DNA from: Deltaproteobacteria bacterium
Lineage (GTDB): Bacteria; Desulfobacterota; Desulfarculia; Adiutricales; Adiutricaceae
Assembly (NCBI GenBank): GCA_031279155.1
Contig: JAITJB010000321.1
Span: 1 to 18,698 of the forward strand
Direction: 5' to 3'
Length of the DNA stretch: 18,698 bases
Shown: piece after piece, positions 7,636-15,782 of the stretch
Numbering within the stretch: the stretch's first letter is position 1
How the letters are laid out: every line of letters begins with the position of its first letter
Notes under the pieces: generated by a model
What the model was told of the DNA's origin: nothing
The model's database searches: none
The model's input: the letters and a program-made list of their open reading frames with translations, nothing else
Program-made: the position numbers and the translations under genes

Positions 7636-8629
7636 CGCCCTTACCGATGACTATCTTACCTTCGGCCTCGAGCTTTTTAGCCGCCCGAAGGATAGATTGT
7701 TGGGCTTTTTCCACGTCGGCCAGTCTCGTTGGTCCCATGGCCTCTAAATCTTCACGGATCATTGAAGCGGCGCGCTCGGAGAGGTTAGAGAAGATCTTCT
7801 CCTGCATGCCAGGGGAAGCGCTCTTAAGGGCCAAGGTCAATTCGTCGTTATTGACCTCTTTTAAGATGCTCCGGATGGAACGGTCGTCGACGTTTATCAG
7901 ATCCTCGAAGACGAACATGAGTTTTCTGACCTCATTGGCCAGATCGCTTCGCTCTTCTTCAAGCTTAGTTAAGATGGCGTTTTCGGTATTCTGATCGACC
8001 TGGTTTAAAATCTCCGCCACCGTTGAACTGCCGCCAGCCGGGCGACCGCCCACCGGGCCTTGGGCTTTTATCTCTTCGCGCAGGACCTGCTCGACCTCAT
8101 CTAAGGTAGAAATGGGAACGGTATCTAAGTCAGCGATTCTGAGCATGACGTCTTGCTGAAGCGGCTCAGGAAAATCGCTGATGATCTGAGCGCTCTTGGA
8201 GGGATCGATATGGGCTAAAATCATGGCGATAGTCTGCGGGTGCTCGTTTCGCAAAAAGTTTCCCAAAGCTTTCGCATCGATATTTTTGATGTTGGAGAAG
8301 GGGACGGGCGAGTTGACGTCTTGGATAAGACCGTCGGCCCGGTCGCCCTCCAGAGCGCGGCCAATGGTGTTTTTGAAAAAATCATCGCCCTTAACCCTGA
8401 TCTCAGCTGGCTCGTCCATGGTTTGAATGAACTCCCATAAAACGTCCTGAATTTGTCCAGGGGAGACGTTTTGAATGGTGCTCATAGCTTTACCGAGACT
8501 TTTGATCTCAATATCGTCAAGTTCTTTGAAGATATCGGTGGTAAACTCTTCGCCCATGGTCAGCAAAAAGATGGCGGCCTTCTCAGGACCTGTCAGATCC
8601 GGGGCGGTGGGTTTTTCCTCGCGGGCCAT
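7613..8629 (-). CDS. fliG: FliG, flagellar motor switch protein
   Basis: FliG is the rotor protein that links the MS ring (FliF) to the switch proteins FliM and FliN and meets the stator MotA. The 338-residue length is typical (E. coli 331). Visible landmarks are the FliF-binding N-terminal domain with GPEKAAIFLLTMGEE (14-28), the middle-domain EHPQTIA motif (129-135) that contacts FliM, the Gly pair at 194-195 in the linker, and the C-terminal segment LMFVFEDLINVDDRSI (237-252), the region of the torque-helix charged residues. The ATG at 8629 has a good AGGAGA ribosome site within the end of fliF, three bases downstream of its stop. The gene looks complete and undamaged. Confidence 0.97.
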   Translation of the reverse strand: MAREEKPTAPDLTGPEKAAIFLLTMGEEFTTDIFKELDDIEIKSLGKAMSTIQNVSPGQIQDVLWEFIQTMDEPAEIRVKGDDFFKNTIGRALEGDRADGLIQDVNSPVPFSNIKNIDAKALGNFLRNEHPQTIAMILAHIDPSKSAQIISDFPEPLQQDVMLRIADLDTVPISTLDEVEQVLREEIKAQGPVGGRPAGGSSTVAEILNQVDQNTENAILTKLEEERSDLANEVRKLMFVFEDLINVDDRSIRSILKEVNNDELTLALKSASPGMQEKIFSNLSERAASMIREDLEAMGPTRLADVEKAQQSILRAAKKLEAEGKIVIGKGDGGDQFV

Positions 8630-8632
8630 GGA

Positions 8633-10396
8633 TTATTTCTCCTGGGCGGTTTCCTGAGGCTTTTGCTCGATCCAGCCTCGGATGAGCCCCACGGTCCGGT
8701 CCATGTTGTCGCGGGCCAAGGGCATGACCTTGTCACGGGTCAGCTGACCGTAGGCCAGTCTCTGTGGGGTTTCTTCCATCTCGTCGGGCTCTTCATCATC
8801 GTAGCGGTCCACTTCCTCAGGCTCATCTGGTATGATTTTGCTATCGGGGATCTCAGCTGGCGCGGTGGACATAACCACGCTTTCCGGGGGCGCCTCGCGG
8901 GGCGGTAATGGCAGAGGTAAGCTCTCGCTGCCGGGGCCGCCGCCTAAGGTCGGATAATCTGGCAGCACGGCCTGCTCAGCGCCAGAACCCACCGGCTCGA
9001 CCTCTTTTTTCAGCCAATTGAGGATGGGCCTGATGACAAAGAAGAAGAAGAGAATTATGAGGATGAGATTTAAGAAGGGCCGGCCAAATTCTCTTAGCAG
9101 ATCTAGCCAAAACATAGCCCAGACCGAGACGGTTTCCTCGCGGTAAAATTCCATGCTCGTCACTGACACGGTGTCGCCTCTCGATTCATTAAAACCTACG
9201 GTATTTTTTATGGCCTCCCGGAGCTGCTCTAAGCGGTCTTCGGGCAGAGGATTAAACACTCTCGAACCGTCTTCGGCCAGGGTAAAGAACCCGTCAACTA
9301 ATACAGCAACTGAAACCTTCTTGAGATCGCCTGAGGAGGCCATGGTCTGCCGTTTGATGTTGGTGACCTCGTAGTTAGTGGTCTCCTCGGTGTGGGAGAA
9401 GACCTCTTGGTTACCACCCTGACCTGAGTTCTGACGGTTAGCCGTCCCTAACTCGTAAGTCGCGTTCGGAATGCCGGCATAAGCCCGACCTGGCCCCTGG
9501 CTGCGCTCTTGGATGCGCTGCTCGCTTCTAACCGCCGTGCGCTCAGGGTCGTAAATATCTTCGGTCGTCACCACCTCTTTGAGATCGAGCTCAACATTAA
9601 CCTGAGTGGTGGCCTTATAAGGTCCTAAGACCTTCTCTAGCATGGCGTTGATGCGGTTAACCAGATCGCGCTCGAAGGCCCTCTTTTGCTTGAGCTGGTC
9701 ATCGTTTAGTAGGCCTGGCTTTTGAGAGTCCTTACTCCACAAAAGTCCGCCTTCAGTATCGATAACGGAAACGTTTTCTGGCTTAAGCCCGTCGACGGCT
9801 GAGGTCATAAGATGGACTAAGCCCATGATCTTGGCTTTGTCCATTTCCGCTCCCCGCCTTAAGGATAATACGACTGAAGCGGTGGGCTCCTTTTGATCTT
9901 CGATAAATAGAGTTTCCCTTGGGACCGTTAAATGGATCCTCGCGTCAGAGACCTCCGGAAAGCGCATGATGGTACGCTCAAGCTCGCCGGTTACGGCCCT
10001 TTGGAGCTTAATTTTCTGCTCCATGTCGGTGGTCCCGAGCTTAGATTGGTCAAAAAGCTCAAATCCCACGCCGCTTTGGGCCGGAAGGCCCTTCATGGCC
10101 AAGTCTAATCTGATTTCCTGGGCTTGACCGACAGGAAGCTCAATAGTACTGCCATTTCCGGAAAGCCTATAGTCGACGTTTTGCTTTTTCAGTTCTGTTG
10201 TGATGGCGCCGGCGTCTTGAGCGCTCAGATCGGTGTAGAGAACCTCATATGGGGTGCGACTATTGGAGATGAGAAAATAAATCAGCGCGCCGGTAACCAA
10301 CAAGAAGGCTAGGCCGCCAAAAATAAGCTTCGATGGCGCGGTGGCGGCGATGCGCTCGCGACCTCTGGTCACCTGCTCGGAAAGACTCATGGCCAT
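8633..10396 (-). CDS. fliF: FliF, flagellar MS-ring protein
   Basis: FliF builds the MS ring in the inner membrane, the base of the flagellum that houses the export gate. The 587-residue protein has a first membrane helix at about 24-44 (LIFGGLAFLLVTGALIYFLI), ring-building YscJ/FliF domains in the periplasm (including YEVLYTDLSAQDAG and VSDARIHLTVP), a second membrane helix at about 440-458, and an acidic, Pro-rich cytoplasmic tail. The tail ends in the FliG-binding segment LTRDKVMPLARDNMDRTVGL (about 552-571). The ATG at 10396 follows GAGAGGAAACCCGT, a good ribosome site; a second ATG two codons later is possible. It is first in the operon, preceded by a sigma54-type promoter. fliE and flgBC, which often precede it, are absent. 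Confidence 0.97.
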   Translation of the reverse strand: MAMSLSEQVTRGRERIAATAPSKLIFGGLAFLLVTGALIYFLISNSRTPYEVLYTDLSAQDAGAITTELKKQNVDYRLSGNGSTIELPVGQAQEIRLDLAMKGLPAQSGVGFELFDQSKLGTTDMEQKIKLQRAVTGELERTIMRFPEVSDARIHLTVPRETLFIEDQKEPTASVVLSLRRGAEMDKAKIMGLVHLMTSAVDGLKPENVSVIDTEGGLLWSKDSQKPGLLNDDQLKQKRAFERDLVNRINAMLEKVLGPYKATTQVNVELDLKEVVTTEDIYDPERTAVRSEQRIQERSQGPGRAYAGIPNATYELGTANRQNSGQGGNQEVFSHTEETTNYEVTNIKRQTMASSGDLKKVSVAVLVDGFFTLAEDGSRVFNPLPEDRLEQLREAIKNTVGFNESRGDTVSVTSMEFYREETVSVWAMFWLDLLREFGRPFLNLILIILFFFFVIRPILNWLKKEVEPVGSGAEQAVLPDYPTLGGGPGSESLPLPLPPREAPPESVVMSTAPAEIPDSKIIPDEPEEVDRYDDEEPDEMEETPQRLAYGQLTRDKVMPLARDNMDRTVGLIRGWIEQKPQETAQEK

Positions 10397-10461
10397 ACGG
10401 GTTTCCTCTCTAGCCGGGGAACCGGCGGAATCTGGGGCAAATAAACCCGTTTCTAGATCTT

Positions 10462-10477
10462 AGCAAAATGTAGGCCA
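10462..10477 (-). promoter_or_regulatory. sigma54 (RpoN) type promoter for fliF operon
   Basis: On the minus strand the sequence is TGGCCTACATTTTGCT. The GG (-24) and GC (-12) are exactly 10 bases apart, and TTGCT matches the -12 consensus. Two bases of the -24 box differ from TGGCAC. It lies 66 bases before the fliF ATG. Flagellar operons of middle rank are often sigma54-dependent, which fits. No activator site was identified. Confidence 0.6.
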
Positions 10478-10516
10478 CTTTTTCCACTGCCAATTGAGCG
10501 ATGCCTGAAGCCGGCT

Positions 10517-10690
10517 TTACTTCCTTAGCTCCTCAGCTTCACTAGCTTGCCTTGCTTGCCTAGCTTCCACTTCCTTAGCCGCCTTGGCTTTCTTAGCTTT
10601 CTTAGCCTCCCTTTGGTAGATTAGCTCAGCTAGCTGGTTGCCCCATACTATTATACCAATATATATAGTCCGACGGTAGTCAATTTGAGG
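10517..10690 (-). other. Lys/Ala-rich open frame without a start codon, low-complexity stretch
   Basis: A minus-strand frame of 57 codons between two stops reads like a short hydrophobic segment (IYIGIIVWGNQLAELIYQ) followed by a charged helix (AKKAKKAKAAKEVEARQA). It lacks ATG, GTG or TTG at a useful place; only a GTG deep inside exists. The DNA at 10519-10614 is a low-complexity run of TAGCTT- and CTTAG-like words. It could be a repeat, an untranslated leader of the fliF transcript, or a remnant gene. I do not call it a gene. Confidence 0.3.
10650..10658 (-). promoter_or_regulatory. extended -10 promoter element upstream of fliF
   Basis: The minus strand shows TGGTATAAT, a perfect extended -10 box (TGn plus TATAAT). 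A TTGACT lies upstream but with a 22-base spacer, too long for a standard -35. If used, transcription would begin near 10643, giving a leader of about 250 bases before fliF and passing through the Lys/Ala-rich stretch. Confidence 0.4.
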
Positions 10691-10712
10691 CTAGGCTAAA
10701 TTTATACCCCCT

Positions 10713-10756
10713 AAAAAAACTAACCCCGGTCAAATTTATCAAATCTGACCGAGGTT
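10713..10756 (-). terminator. rho-independent terminator of the secA transcript
   Basis: Arms AACCCCGGTCAAATTT (10722-10737) and AAATCTGACCGAGGTT (10741-10756) pair over 16 bases with two mismatched or wobble positions, around a three-base loop. Read on the minus strand the stem is followed by seven T (complement of 10713-10719). It is about 95 bases past the secA stop. Confidence 0.75.
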
Positions 10757-10791
10757 AAAAAACAGTCTGTCTGGACATAAAAGAACATATA

Positions 10792-10827
10792 CGGTCATAG
10801 ATGGCCATAAATGGCCGTCTATGACCG
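10792..10827. repeat. long inverted repeat between secA and its terminator
   Basis: Arms CGGTCATAGATGGCCAT and ATGGCCGTCTATGACCG are 17 bases each and complementary except at one position, separated by two bases. No T-run follows directly. It may protect the 3' end of secA mRNA, be a protein-binding palindrome, or be one copy of a dispersed repeat. Confidence 0.6.
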
Positions 10828-10850
10828 GCTATATTAGTTTATGATCTTAC

Positions 10851-13373
10851 TCAGGCCCCGCAGCAGTGTTTATACTTTTTTCCCGAGCCGCAGGGGCAGG
10901 GATCGTTTCGGCCAACCTTTTGCGTGGTCCGGCGTTCGGTTTGCTTGGCTTTGGGTTGTTCTCCCCCGCCTCGTGAGAGGGTCATCTGGCGCTCGCGGGG
11001 CGTAGGCGGCGGGGCGTCGTTGAAGCCCTTAATTTGAGCCCAAAAGATAATCGATAAGCTTAAGGTTCTGATTCTGGCGATCATTTCTTCGAACATCTCG
11101 AAGCCCTCGCGCTGGTACTCTCGCAAGGGATCCTTTTGGGCGTAACCGCGTAGGCCAATGCCGTCTTTGAGATGATCCATGGAAAGCAGGTGATCTTTCC
11201 ACTGCTGATCTAATGACGATAGTAAGACGTAGCGCAAAAAGGATAAATAACTTTGATCTTCGAGCTCTTGGCGGCGCATATCTAAGCGCTCTTTACCGCG
11301 ATTGTAGAGAAATTCCACTTTGGCCGAATCTTCAAGGGCCTCAAAAGCCTCTTGATCGTTAATTAAAAAACCACCTAAGGGGCCAATTTGACCGACAAAA
11401 CTTGACCAACTCGATTCCTCAGTTGTGTTATCACGAAAGGCTATGTACTCAGAGGCCACCAACTGGCTCTCCTGGTCGAGGTAATCTATGACAATATCTT
11501 CAAGGTTGTTGGAAGTAAGTATGATCCTTCTTTGAGTATAAATAACCTCTCTCTGGCGATTCATAACGTCATCGTATTCAAGAAGATGTTTTCTTATGTC
11601 AAAATTTCGGCTTTCAACGTTTTTCTGAGCGTTTTCTATGCTTTTAGCAATAATCGGCGATTCCAAGGGCAGGCCCTCGCCCATGCCCAAGCGGCCCAAA
11701 AGGCCTTTGAAGCGGTCGCCGCCAAAGATGCGCATCAGATCGTCTTCTAAGGAGAGGTAAAACCTCGATTCGCCTTGATCGCCCTGCCGGCCGCTGCGGC
11801 CGCGCAGCTGGTTATCGATGCGCCTTGATTCGTGGCGTTCGGTGCCTAAAATAAATAAGCCGCCAAGCTCCGGAACCCCGGGACCCAAGACAATATCGGT
11901 TCCGCGGCCGGCCATGTTGGTGGAGATGGTCACCGTGCCGGGTTGACCAGCTAGGGCGACAATCTGGGCCTCTTTCTCCAAATGTTTGGCGTTTAGCACT
12001 TGGTGGGGAATACCCCGGGCGTTGAGCATATTGGAGACTAATTCGGAATTATTAATAGAAATAGTACCGACTAAGACCGGTTGGCCCTTTTCATAGAGCT
12101 CGGCTATCTCATTGATAACGGCTAAGTATTTCTCTCTAGACGTCCGGTAGACCAGATCGGTGTGATCGCTTCGGATCATCTTGCGGTGGGTGGGCATGAC
12201 CACCACCTCGAGGTTATATATCTTGGCAAATTCCGCCGACTCAGTGTCAGCCGTACCGGTCATACCGGCTAGCTTATTGTACATGCGGAAGAAATTTTGG
12301 AAGGTAATGGAAGCTAGAGTCTGGTTTTCGTTTTCGATCTTAACCCGCTCTTTGGCTTCCAGGGCCTGGTGGAGGCCGTCGGAAAAACGCCTGCCGGGCA
12401 TGGGCCTTCCGGTAAACTCATCGACAATTATCACCTGGCCGTCTTTAATGAGGTAGTCTTTATCCAACTGAAAAAGGGTATGGGCTTTTAAAGCCTGATT
12501 TAGATGGTGGAGCACGTCCATGTTGGTGGGATCGAAGAGATTTTTAACCCCCAAGATGCTTTCGGCTCTAGCTACGCCTTCTTCGGTTAAATTTGAGGTC
12601 CTGGCCTTTTCATCGACGCTATAGTGCTCGCCGTCCTGAAGCCTAGGAATGACCCGGTCGACTCGGGTATAGAGCTCAGTTGATTCCTCAGCCGGGCCAG
12701 AGATGATTAGAGGCGTTCGGGCTTCATCGATTAAGATGGAGTCCACTTCGTCTACGATGGCGTAGAAAAAATCCCTCTGAACGTAGTCAGCCGCGCTAAA
12801 TTTCATGTTGTCGCGCAGATAATCAAAACCAAACTCGTTATTAGTTCCGTAGGTAATATCGGAAAAATAAGACTGGCGTCTCTCTCTATCGCTTAAGCCG
12901 TGGACAATGACCCCGGTTGATAGCCCCAAAAAGGAATAAATCTGCCCCATCCACTCCGCGTCGCGCTTGGCCAGGTAGTCGTTAACCGTAACCACGTGGA
13001 CGCCTCGACCTAAGAGGGCGTTAGTGTAGACCGGTAGGGTGGCGGCCAAGGTCTTGCCTTCGCCGGTTTTCATCTCGGCAATCTTACCTTCATGGAGAAC
13101 CAAGCCGCCCATGAGCTGGACGTCAAAATGCCTCTGACCTAAGACCCTGGCCCCGGCCTCCCTTACGGTGGCAAAGGCTTCGTTGACTAAGTCTTCAATT
13201 TCTTGACCGTTATCTAGGCGCTGACGAAAGTCAGCCGTCTTGGCGGCTAGATCAGCGTCTGAGAGCTTACGAATGTTCGGCTCCAAGGCGTTGATAGCGT
13301 CCACTCGCTCAGCTAGGCGTTTAATCTGTCGATCGTTAGCTGAGCCAAAAATCTTCTTTATAATATTGAACAT
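10851..13373 (-). CDS. secA: SecA, preprotein translocase ATPase
   Basis: SecA drives secretory proteins through the SecYEG channel by ATP hydrolysis. The 840-residue protein is complete. Landmarks: Walker A MKTGEGKT (101-108), TYGTNNEFGFDYLRDNM (174-190), the DEAD-like VDEVDS (207-212), ISTNMAGRGTDI in the second nucleotide domain, and LRGRSGRQGDQGESRFYLS. The C-terminal zinc motif CPCGSGKKYKHCC (Cys 826, 828, 837, 838) binds SecB in other bacteria. The ATG at 13373 opens the canonical start MFNIIKKIFGS; the ribosome site (AAGTAAG) is weak. No clear promoter was seen in the 123 bases upstream, so it may be cotranscribed with the peptidase gene before it. That spacer contains two small palindromes (CCTAGG pairs, and GACGCT-GT-AGCGTC). 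Confidence 0.98.
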   Translation of the reverse strand: MFNIIKKIFGSANDRQIKRLAERVDAINALEPNIRKLSDADLAAKTADFRQRLDNGQEIEDLVNEAFATVREAGARVLGQRHFDVQLMGGLVLHEGKIAEMKTGEGKTLAATLPVYTNALLGRGVHVVTVNDYLAKRDAEWMGQIYSFLGLSTGVIVHGLSDRERRQSYFSDITYGTNNEFGFDYLRDNMKFSAADYVQRDFFYAIVDEVDSILIDEARTPLIISGPAEESTELYTRVDRVIPRLQDGEHYSVDEKARTSNLTEEGVARAESILGVKNLFDPTNMDVLHHLNQALKAHTLFQLDKDYLIKDGQVIIVDEFTGRPMPGRRFSDGLHQALEAKERVKIENENQTLASITFQNFFRMYNKLAGMTGTADTESAEFAKIYNLEVVVMPTHRKMIRSDHTDLVYRTSREKYLAVINEIAELYEKGQPVLVGTISINNSELVSNMLNARGIPHQVLNAKHLEKEAQIVALAGQPGTVTISTNMAGRGTDIVLGPGVPELGGLFILGTERHESRRIDNQLRGRSGRQGDQGESRFYLSLEDDLMRIFGGDRFKGLLGRLGMGEGLPLESPIIAKSIENAQKNVESRNFDIRKHLLEYDDVMNRQREVIYTQRRIILTSNNLEDIVIDYLDQESQLVASEYIAFRDNTTEESSWSSFVGQIGPLGGFLINDQEAFEALEDSAKVEFLYNRGKERLDMRRQELEDQSYLSFLRYVLLSSLDQQWKDHLLSMDHLKDGIGLRGYAQKDPLREYQREGFEMFEEMIARIRTLSLSIIFWAQIKGFNDAPPPTPRERQMTLSRGGGEQPKAKQTERRTTQKVGRNDPCPCGSGKKYKHCCGA

Positions 13374-13496
13374 ACTTACTTTTCTGCTTGTCCTAGGTTT
13401 TTTCCACCAGAGACTTACCTAGGCGGAAAACCACAGGGACGCTGTAGCGTCTTTGAGGGGTATGGCGAGAAAGGTGGGGAGGAAAGGCGCGGGGGC

Positions 13497-14516
13497 TCAG
13501 TTTGAGACCTCCGTGGGGGTCATTGGCGTACTTGCGAAATACAATGGATCGATATGTACCCCGCCCAATACGGTTTCAAAATGGAGGTGGGGACCAGTGG
13601 TTCGGCCGGTATTGCCGATTTTGGCGATCTTCTGGCCGCGAGTGACAACTTGACCGGTCTCAACTAAGCTCTCCGACAAGTGGGCATAGCGGGTGGTCAG
13701 CCCATAGCCGTGGTCAATGGTGACCATTAGGCCGTAGCCGCTACTGGACCAGTCGCTGGAAAGGACCGTGCCGTCAGCTGGCGCGTAGATGGGGGTGCCA
13801 ATGGGACCAGCTAAATCAATACCTAAGTGCATATCCGAGCCCTGAGAAAAGGGCGAGGCCCGGTAGCCAAAGCCTGAGGTAAATCGGCCATTAATGACTG
13901 GAAGTATATTTGGCGTAGCCGAAAGAAGACTTTGGGAGCCTTTAAGGGCCGAAGTCAGCTCGCTTAAGGCCATATCGACCCCGGCGGCATTGCGCTCTAA
14001 GCGATCGAGATCGCTGTGGAGGGCCTTAATGACCTCAGCTGGACTTTTCATCTCATAATCGCTCTCGCTGGAAGCTGGCGAGAGTCCGCCTTGGCCCTCG
14101 CGACCGCCCCAGGTCCAAGCTACCGTTGAGGTCAAAGCTGGCCAGACCTCTTCTAGGGTGGAAGTCTCTGGCAGGCCTAAGCTGCGATTAAAATCCCTTG
14201 TTAGTAGGGTCAGATCGCTTTCGCGGGCGCGCAGCGATTCAATGGATTTGTTCATGTCCTCTAGGCGCTCGCCTAGGGCCAAAAATTGGCTGTCTTTGCC
14301 AGCGCTCTCGCTTCTTAAAAGAGCGAGTTCCAAGGACTGATCTTTAACCCGACCTAAGGTATGCCAAGCGTAAGCCGAATAAAGGGCGAGCGATGAGACA
14401 AAGAAGAACAGAAAAAAAAGTCCCAATTTAGGCCAAAAAGCTGAAGCCGAAAAATTTTTAACTTTCGACTGCCCGCCTTCCTCGCTCATTAAACATATCC
14501 GGTATCGCTTAGCCAT
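13497..14516 (-). CDS. M23/LytM family peptidoglycan endopeptidase, membrane-anchored
   Basis: The 339-residue protein has a cytoplasmic N-terminus, one membrane helix at about 31-50, a coiled-coil region at about 55-110, and a C-terminal zinc endopeptidase domain (about 210-330) facing the periplasm. Zinc ligands are visible: H230 and D234 (HLGID), and the HLH motif with H310 and H312 (GPHLHFE); H279 in YAHL is the further catalytic histidine. All are intact, so activity is likely, unlike the degenerate LytM activators. Such enzymes cut peptide cross-links in the cell wall during growth or division. The ATG at 14516 has a good GGAG ribosome site. secA lies 123 bases downstream in the same direction. 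The exact cellular role is not clear. Confidence 0.9.
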   Translation of the reverse strand: MAKRYRICLMSEEGGQSKVKNFSASAFWPKLGLFFLFFFVSSLALYSAYAWHTLGRVKDQSLELALLRSESAGKDSQFLALGERLEDMNKSIESLRARESDLTLLTRDFNRSLGLPETSTLEEVWPALTSTVAWTWGGREGQGGLSPASSESDYEMKSPAEVIKALHSDLDRLERNAAGVDMALSELTSALKGSQSLLSATPNILPVINGRFTSGFGYRASPFSQGSDMHLGIDLAGPIGTPIYAPADGTVLSSDWSSSGYGLMVTIDHGYGLTTRYAHLSESLVETGQVVTRGQKIAKIGNTGRTTGPHLHFETVLGGVHIDPLYFASTPMTPTEVSN

Positions 14517-14554
14517 AAAACTCCAATAGTCAAAAAAGTCAGCTGGCAGAAACC

Positions 14555-14571
14555 AATCCCGTGGCGGGATT
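14555..14571. repeat. small perfect hairpin in the peptidase leader
   Basis: AATCCCG and CGGGATT, seven bases each, flank a TGG loop. It lies between the predicted promoter (14616-14644) and the ribosome site of the M23 gene, so it would be in the 5' untranslated region. Function unknown. Confidence 0.5.
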
Positions 14572-14615
14572 AAATTTCGTCATTACATTACTAACACATC
14601 AAAATTTGCTTATCA

Positions 14616-14644
14616 ACTATAAAATCAAAAATCGCTGGCGTCAA
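14616..14644 (-). promoter_or_regulatory. sigma70-type promoter for the M23 peptidase (and possibly secA)
   Basis: The minus strand shows TTGACG, a 17-base spacer, and TATAGT, each hexamer one base from consensus. Transcription would begin near 14609, giving a leader of about 90 bases before the ATG at 14516. Confidence 0.7.
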
Positions 14645-14766
14645 CCCCCCATTTTTTTCCTTTTGGCGGCGGCCTTTTGAGGGGTTAGCCACCAGATAAC
14701 CCCAACTAGATTTTGCCCAGGTCCATATTTAGTAGGTAAAAAGCTTGTTTGAGAGCCTATTTTGAA

Positions 14767-14797
14767 ATGACAATTTACGGCTAAAATATGATATAAT
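14767..14797 (+). promoter_or_regulatory. promoter for pssA with extended -10
   Basis: TGATATAAT (14789-14797) is a perfect extended -10. ATGACA at 14767-14772 may act as -35, though the spacer is 19 bases. The start of transcription would be near 14804, just before a nested hairpin. Apart from this, the M23 promoter and hairpins, the 344-base gap 14517-14860 shows nothing else I can support. Confidence 0.65.
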
Positions 14798-14806
14798 TTA
14801 CTATTA

Positions 14807-14843
14807 GCCCGTACCCTAAATTTTTTAGGGTCACCTTTCGGGC
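14807..14843 (+). promoter_or_regulatory. nested hairpin in the pssA leader
   Basis: An inner stem ACCCTAAA / TTTAGGGT (14813-14820 and 14824-14831, loop TTT) lies inside an outer pair GCCCG / CGGGC (14807-14811 and 14839-14843). It begins at about the predicted transcript start and ends four bases before the Shine-Dalgarno GGAG (14847-14850). There is no T-run, so it is not a terminator. It could influence ribosome access or stabilise the mRNA. Confidence 0.45.
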
Positions 14844-14860
14844 GATGGAGCGTTCAAACA

Positions 14861-15769
14861 GTGCCCCCTAATAAACGAAAAAACCGCGGCCACCGCCGTA
14901 AAGCCATCTATATTTTCCCAAATTTATTTACGACTTTAAGTTTATTTGCCGGCTTTTACTCCATCATAAGTTCCATCCACGGGCGCTACGTTACGGCGGC
15001 CTTTTTTATCTTGTTGGCCGCCATCATGGACGGGCTTGACGGCACTGTGGCCCGCATGACCAATACCACCAGCCGCTTTGGCGTAGAGTATGATTCGCTT
15101 TGCGATTTACTTTCTTTTGGGGCGGCGCCGGCCGTTTTAGTCTACCTGTGGGCTCTTAAACCTAGCCAGCTGCACCTATGGTGGTTTCTCCCCAACCCGG
15201 AAGATAAAACTTTAAGTTTGGGCTTTGTGGCCGCCTTTATTTTTCTGGCTTGCGGCGCGCTACGGTTAGCTAGATTTAATGTCTCCGTAGGCCACCGCGA
15301 TCCCGGATTCTTCCAAGGCCTTCCTATCCCTGGCGGGGCCGGCTTAGTGGCGGCGGCTGTCTTGTGGCACCATCGGCTAGCCGACCGCATCATAGCTCCC
15401 AACGGCCCGCTGATTCTCTTGTTAATTATTGTCTTGGCCTTTTTAATGGTTTCAAATTTTGATTTTATTAGTCACAAAAATAAGATTTTTCTTAAAAATA
15501 ACCGCCCTTTTGAAACCTTAGCTTTTTTTATTATTCTTTTAGCTTTTTTAATCATAAAAGCCAAAACCGTCCTCTTCCCCTTGGGTTTTGCCTATCTGAT
15601 CTCTGGCCCCATTATTACGGTCATCAGAAAGTTTAGCCGCAAAACTCAGCCAGATTTTAATGATTTACCAGATCAAACAGACTTAAATGATTCGGCGGTC
15701 GAATCCGACCAGCCAGCTTCTCTGGAGCCCAATTTGGATCAGTTTAATACGCCTGATAAAGAAGGCTAG
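14861..15769 (+). CDS. pssA: CDP-diacylglycerol--serine O-phosphatidyltransferase
   Basis: PssA transfers phosphatidate from CDP-diacylglycerol to serine, making phosphatidylserine, the precursor of phosphatidylethanolamine. The 302-residue membrane protein carries the complete CDP-alcohol phosphatidyltransferase signature D-x2-DG-x2-AR-x8-G-x3-D-x3-D with D57, D60, G61, A64, R65, G74, D78 and D82. The start IYIFPNLFTTLSLFAGFYSI and the SFGAAPA segment are typical of the PssA branch. Seven or eight hydrophobic helices follow, then a hydrophilic Asp/Pro-rich tail after about 262. The start is a GTG at 14861 with GGAG 10 bases upstream; no nearby ATG in frame fits the family. No psd (decarboxylase) gene is next to it. 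The next gene starts 13 bases downstream, so they probably form an operon. Confidence 0.93.
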   Translation: MPPNKRKNRGHRRKAIYIFPNLFTTLSLFAGFYSIISSIHGRYVTAAFFILLAAIMDGLDGTVARMTNTTSRFGVEYDSLCDLLSFGAAPAVLVYLWALKPSQLHLWWFLPNPEDKTLSLGFVAAFIFLACGALRLARFNVSVGHRDPGFFQGLPIPGGAGLVAAAVLWHHRLADRIIAPNGPLILLLIIVLAFLMVSNFDFISHKNKIFLKNNRPFETLAFFIILLAFLIIKAKTVLFPLGFAYLISGPIITVIRKFSRKTQPDFNDLPDQTDLNDSAVESDQPASLEPNLDQFNTPDKEG

Positions 15770-15782
15770 ATCCCGATTTTTT

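Noticed and set aside
8453..8908. Plus-strand open frame across the fliG-fliF border
   Set aside because: Antisense to two well-supported genes; Gly/Leu-rich low-quality protein without motifs.
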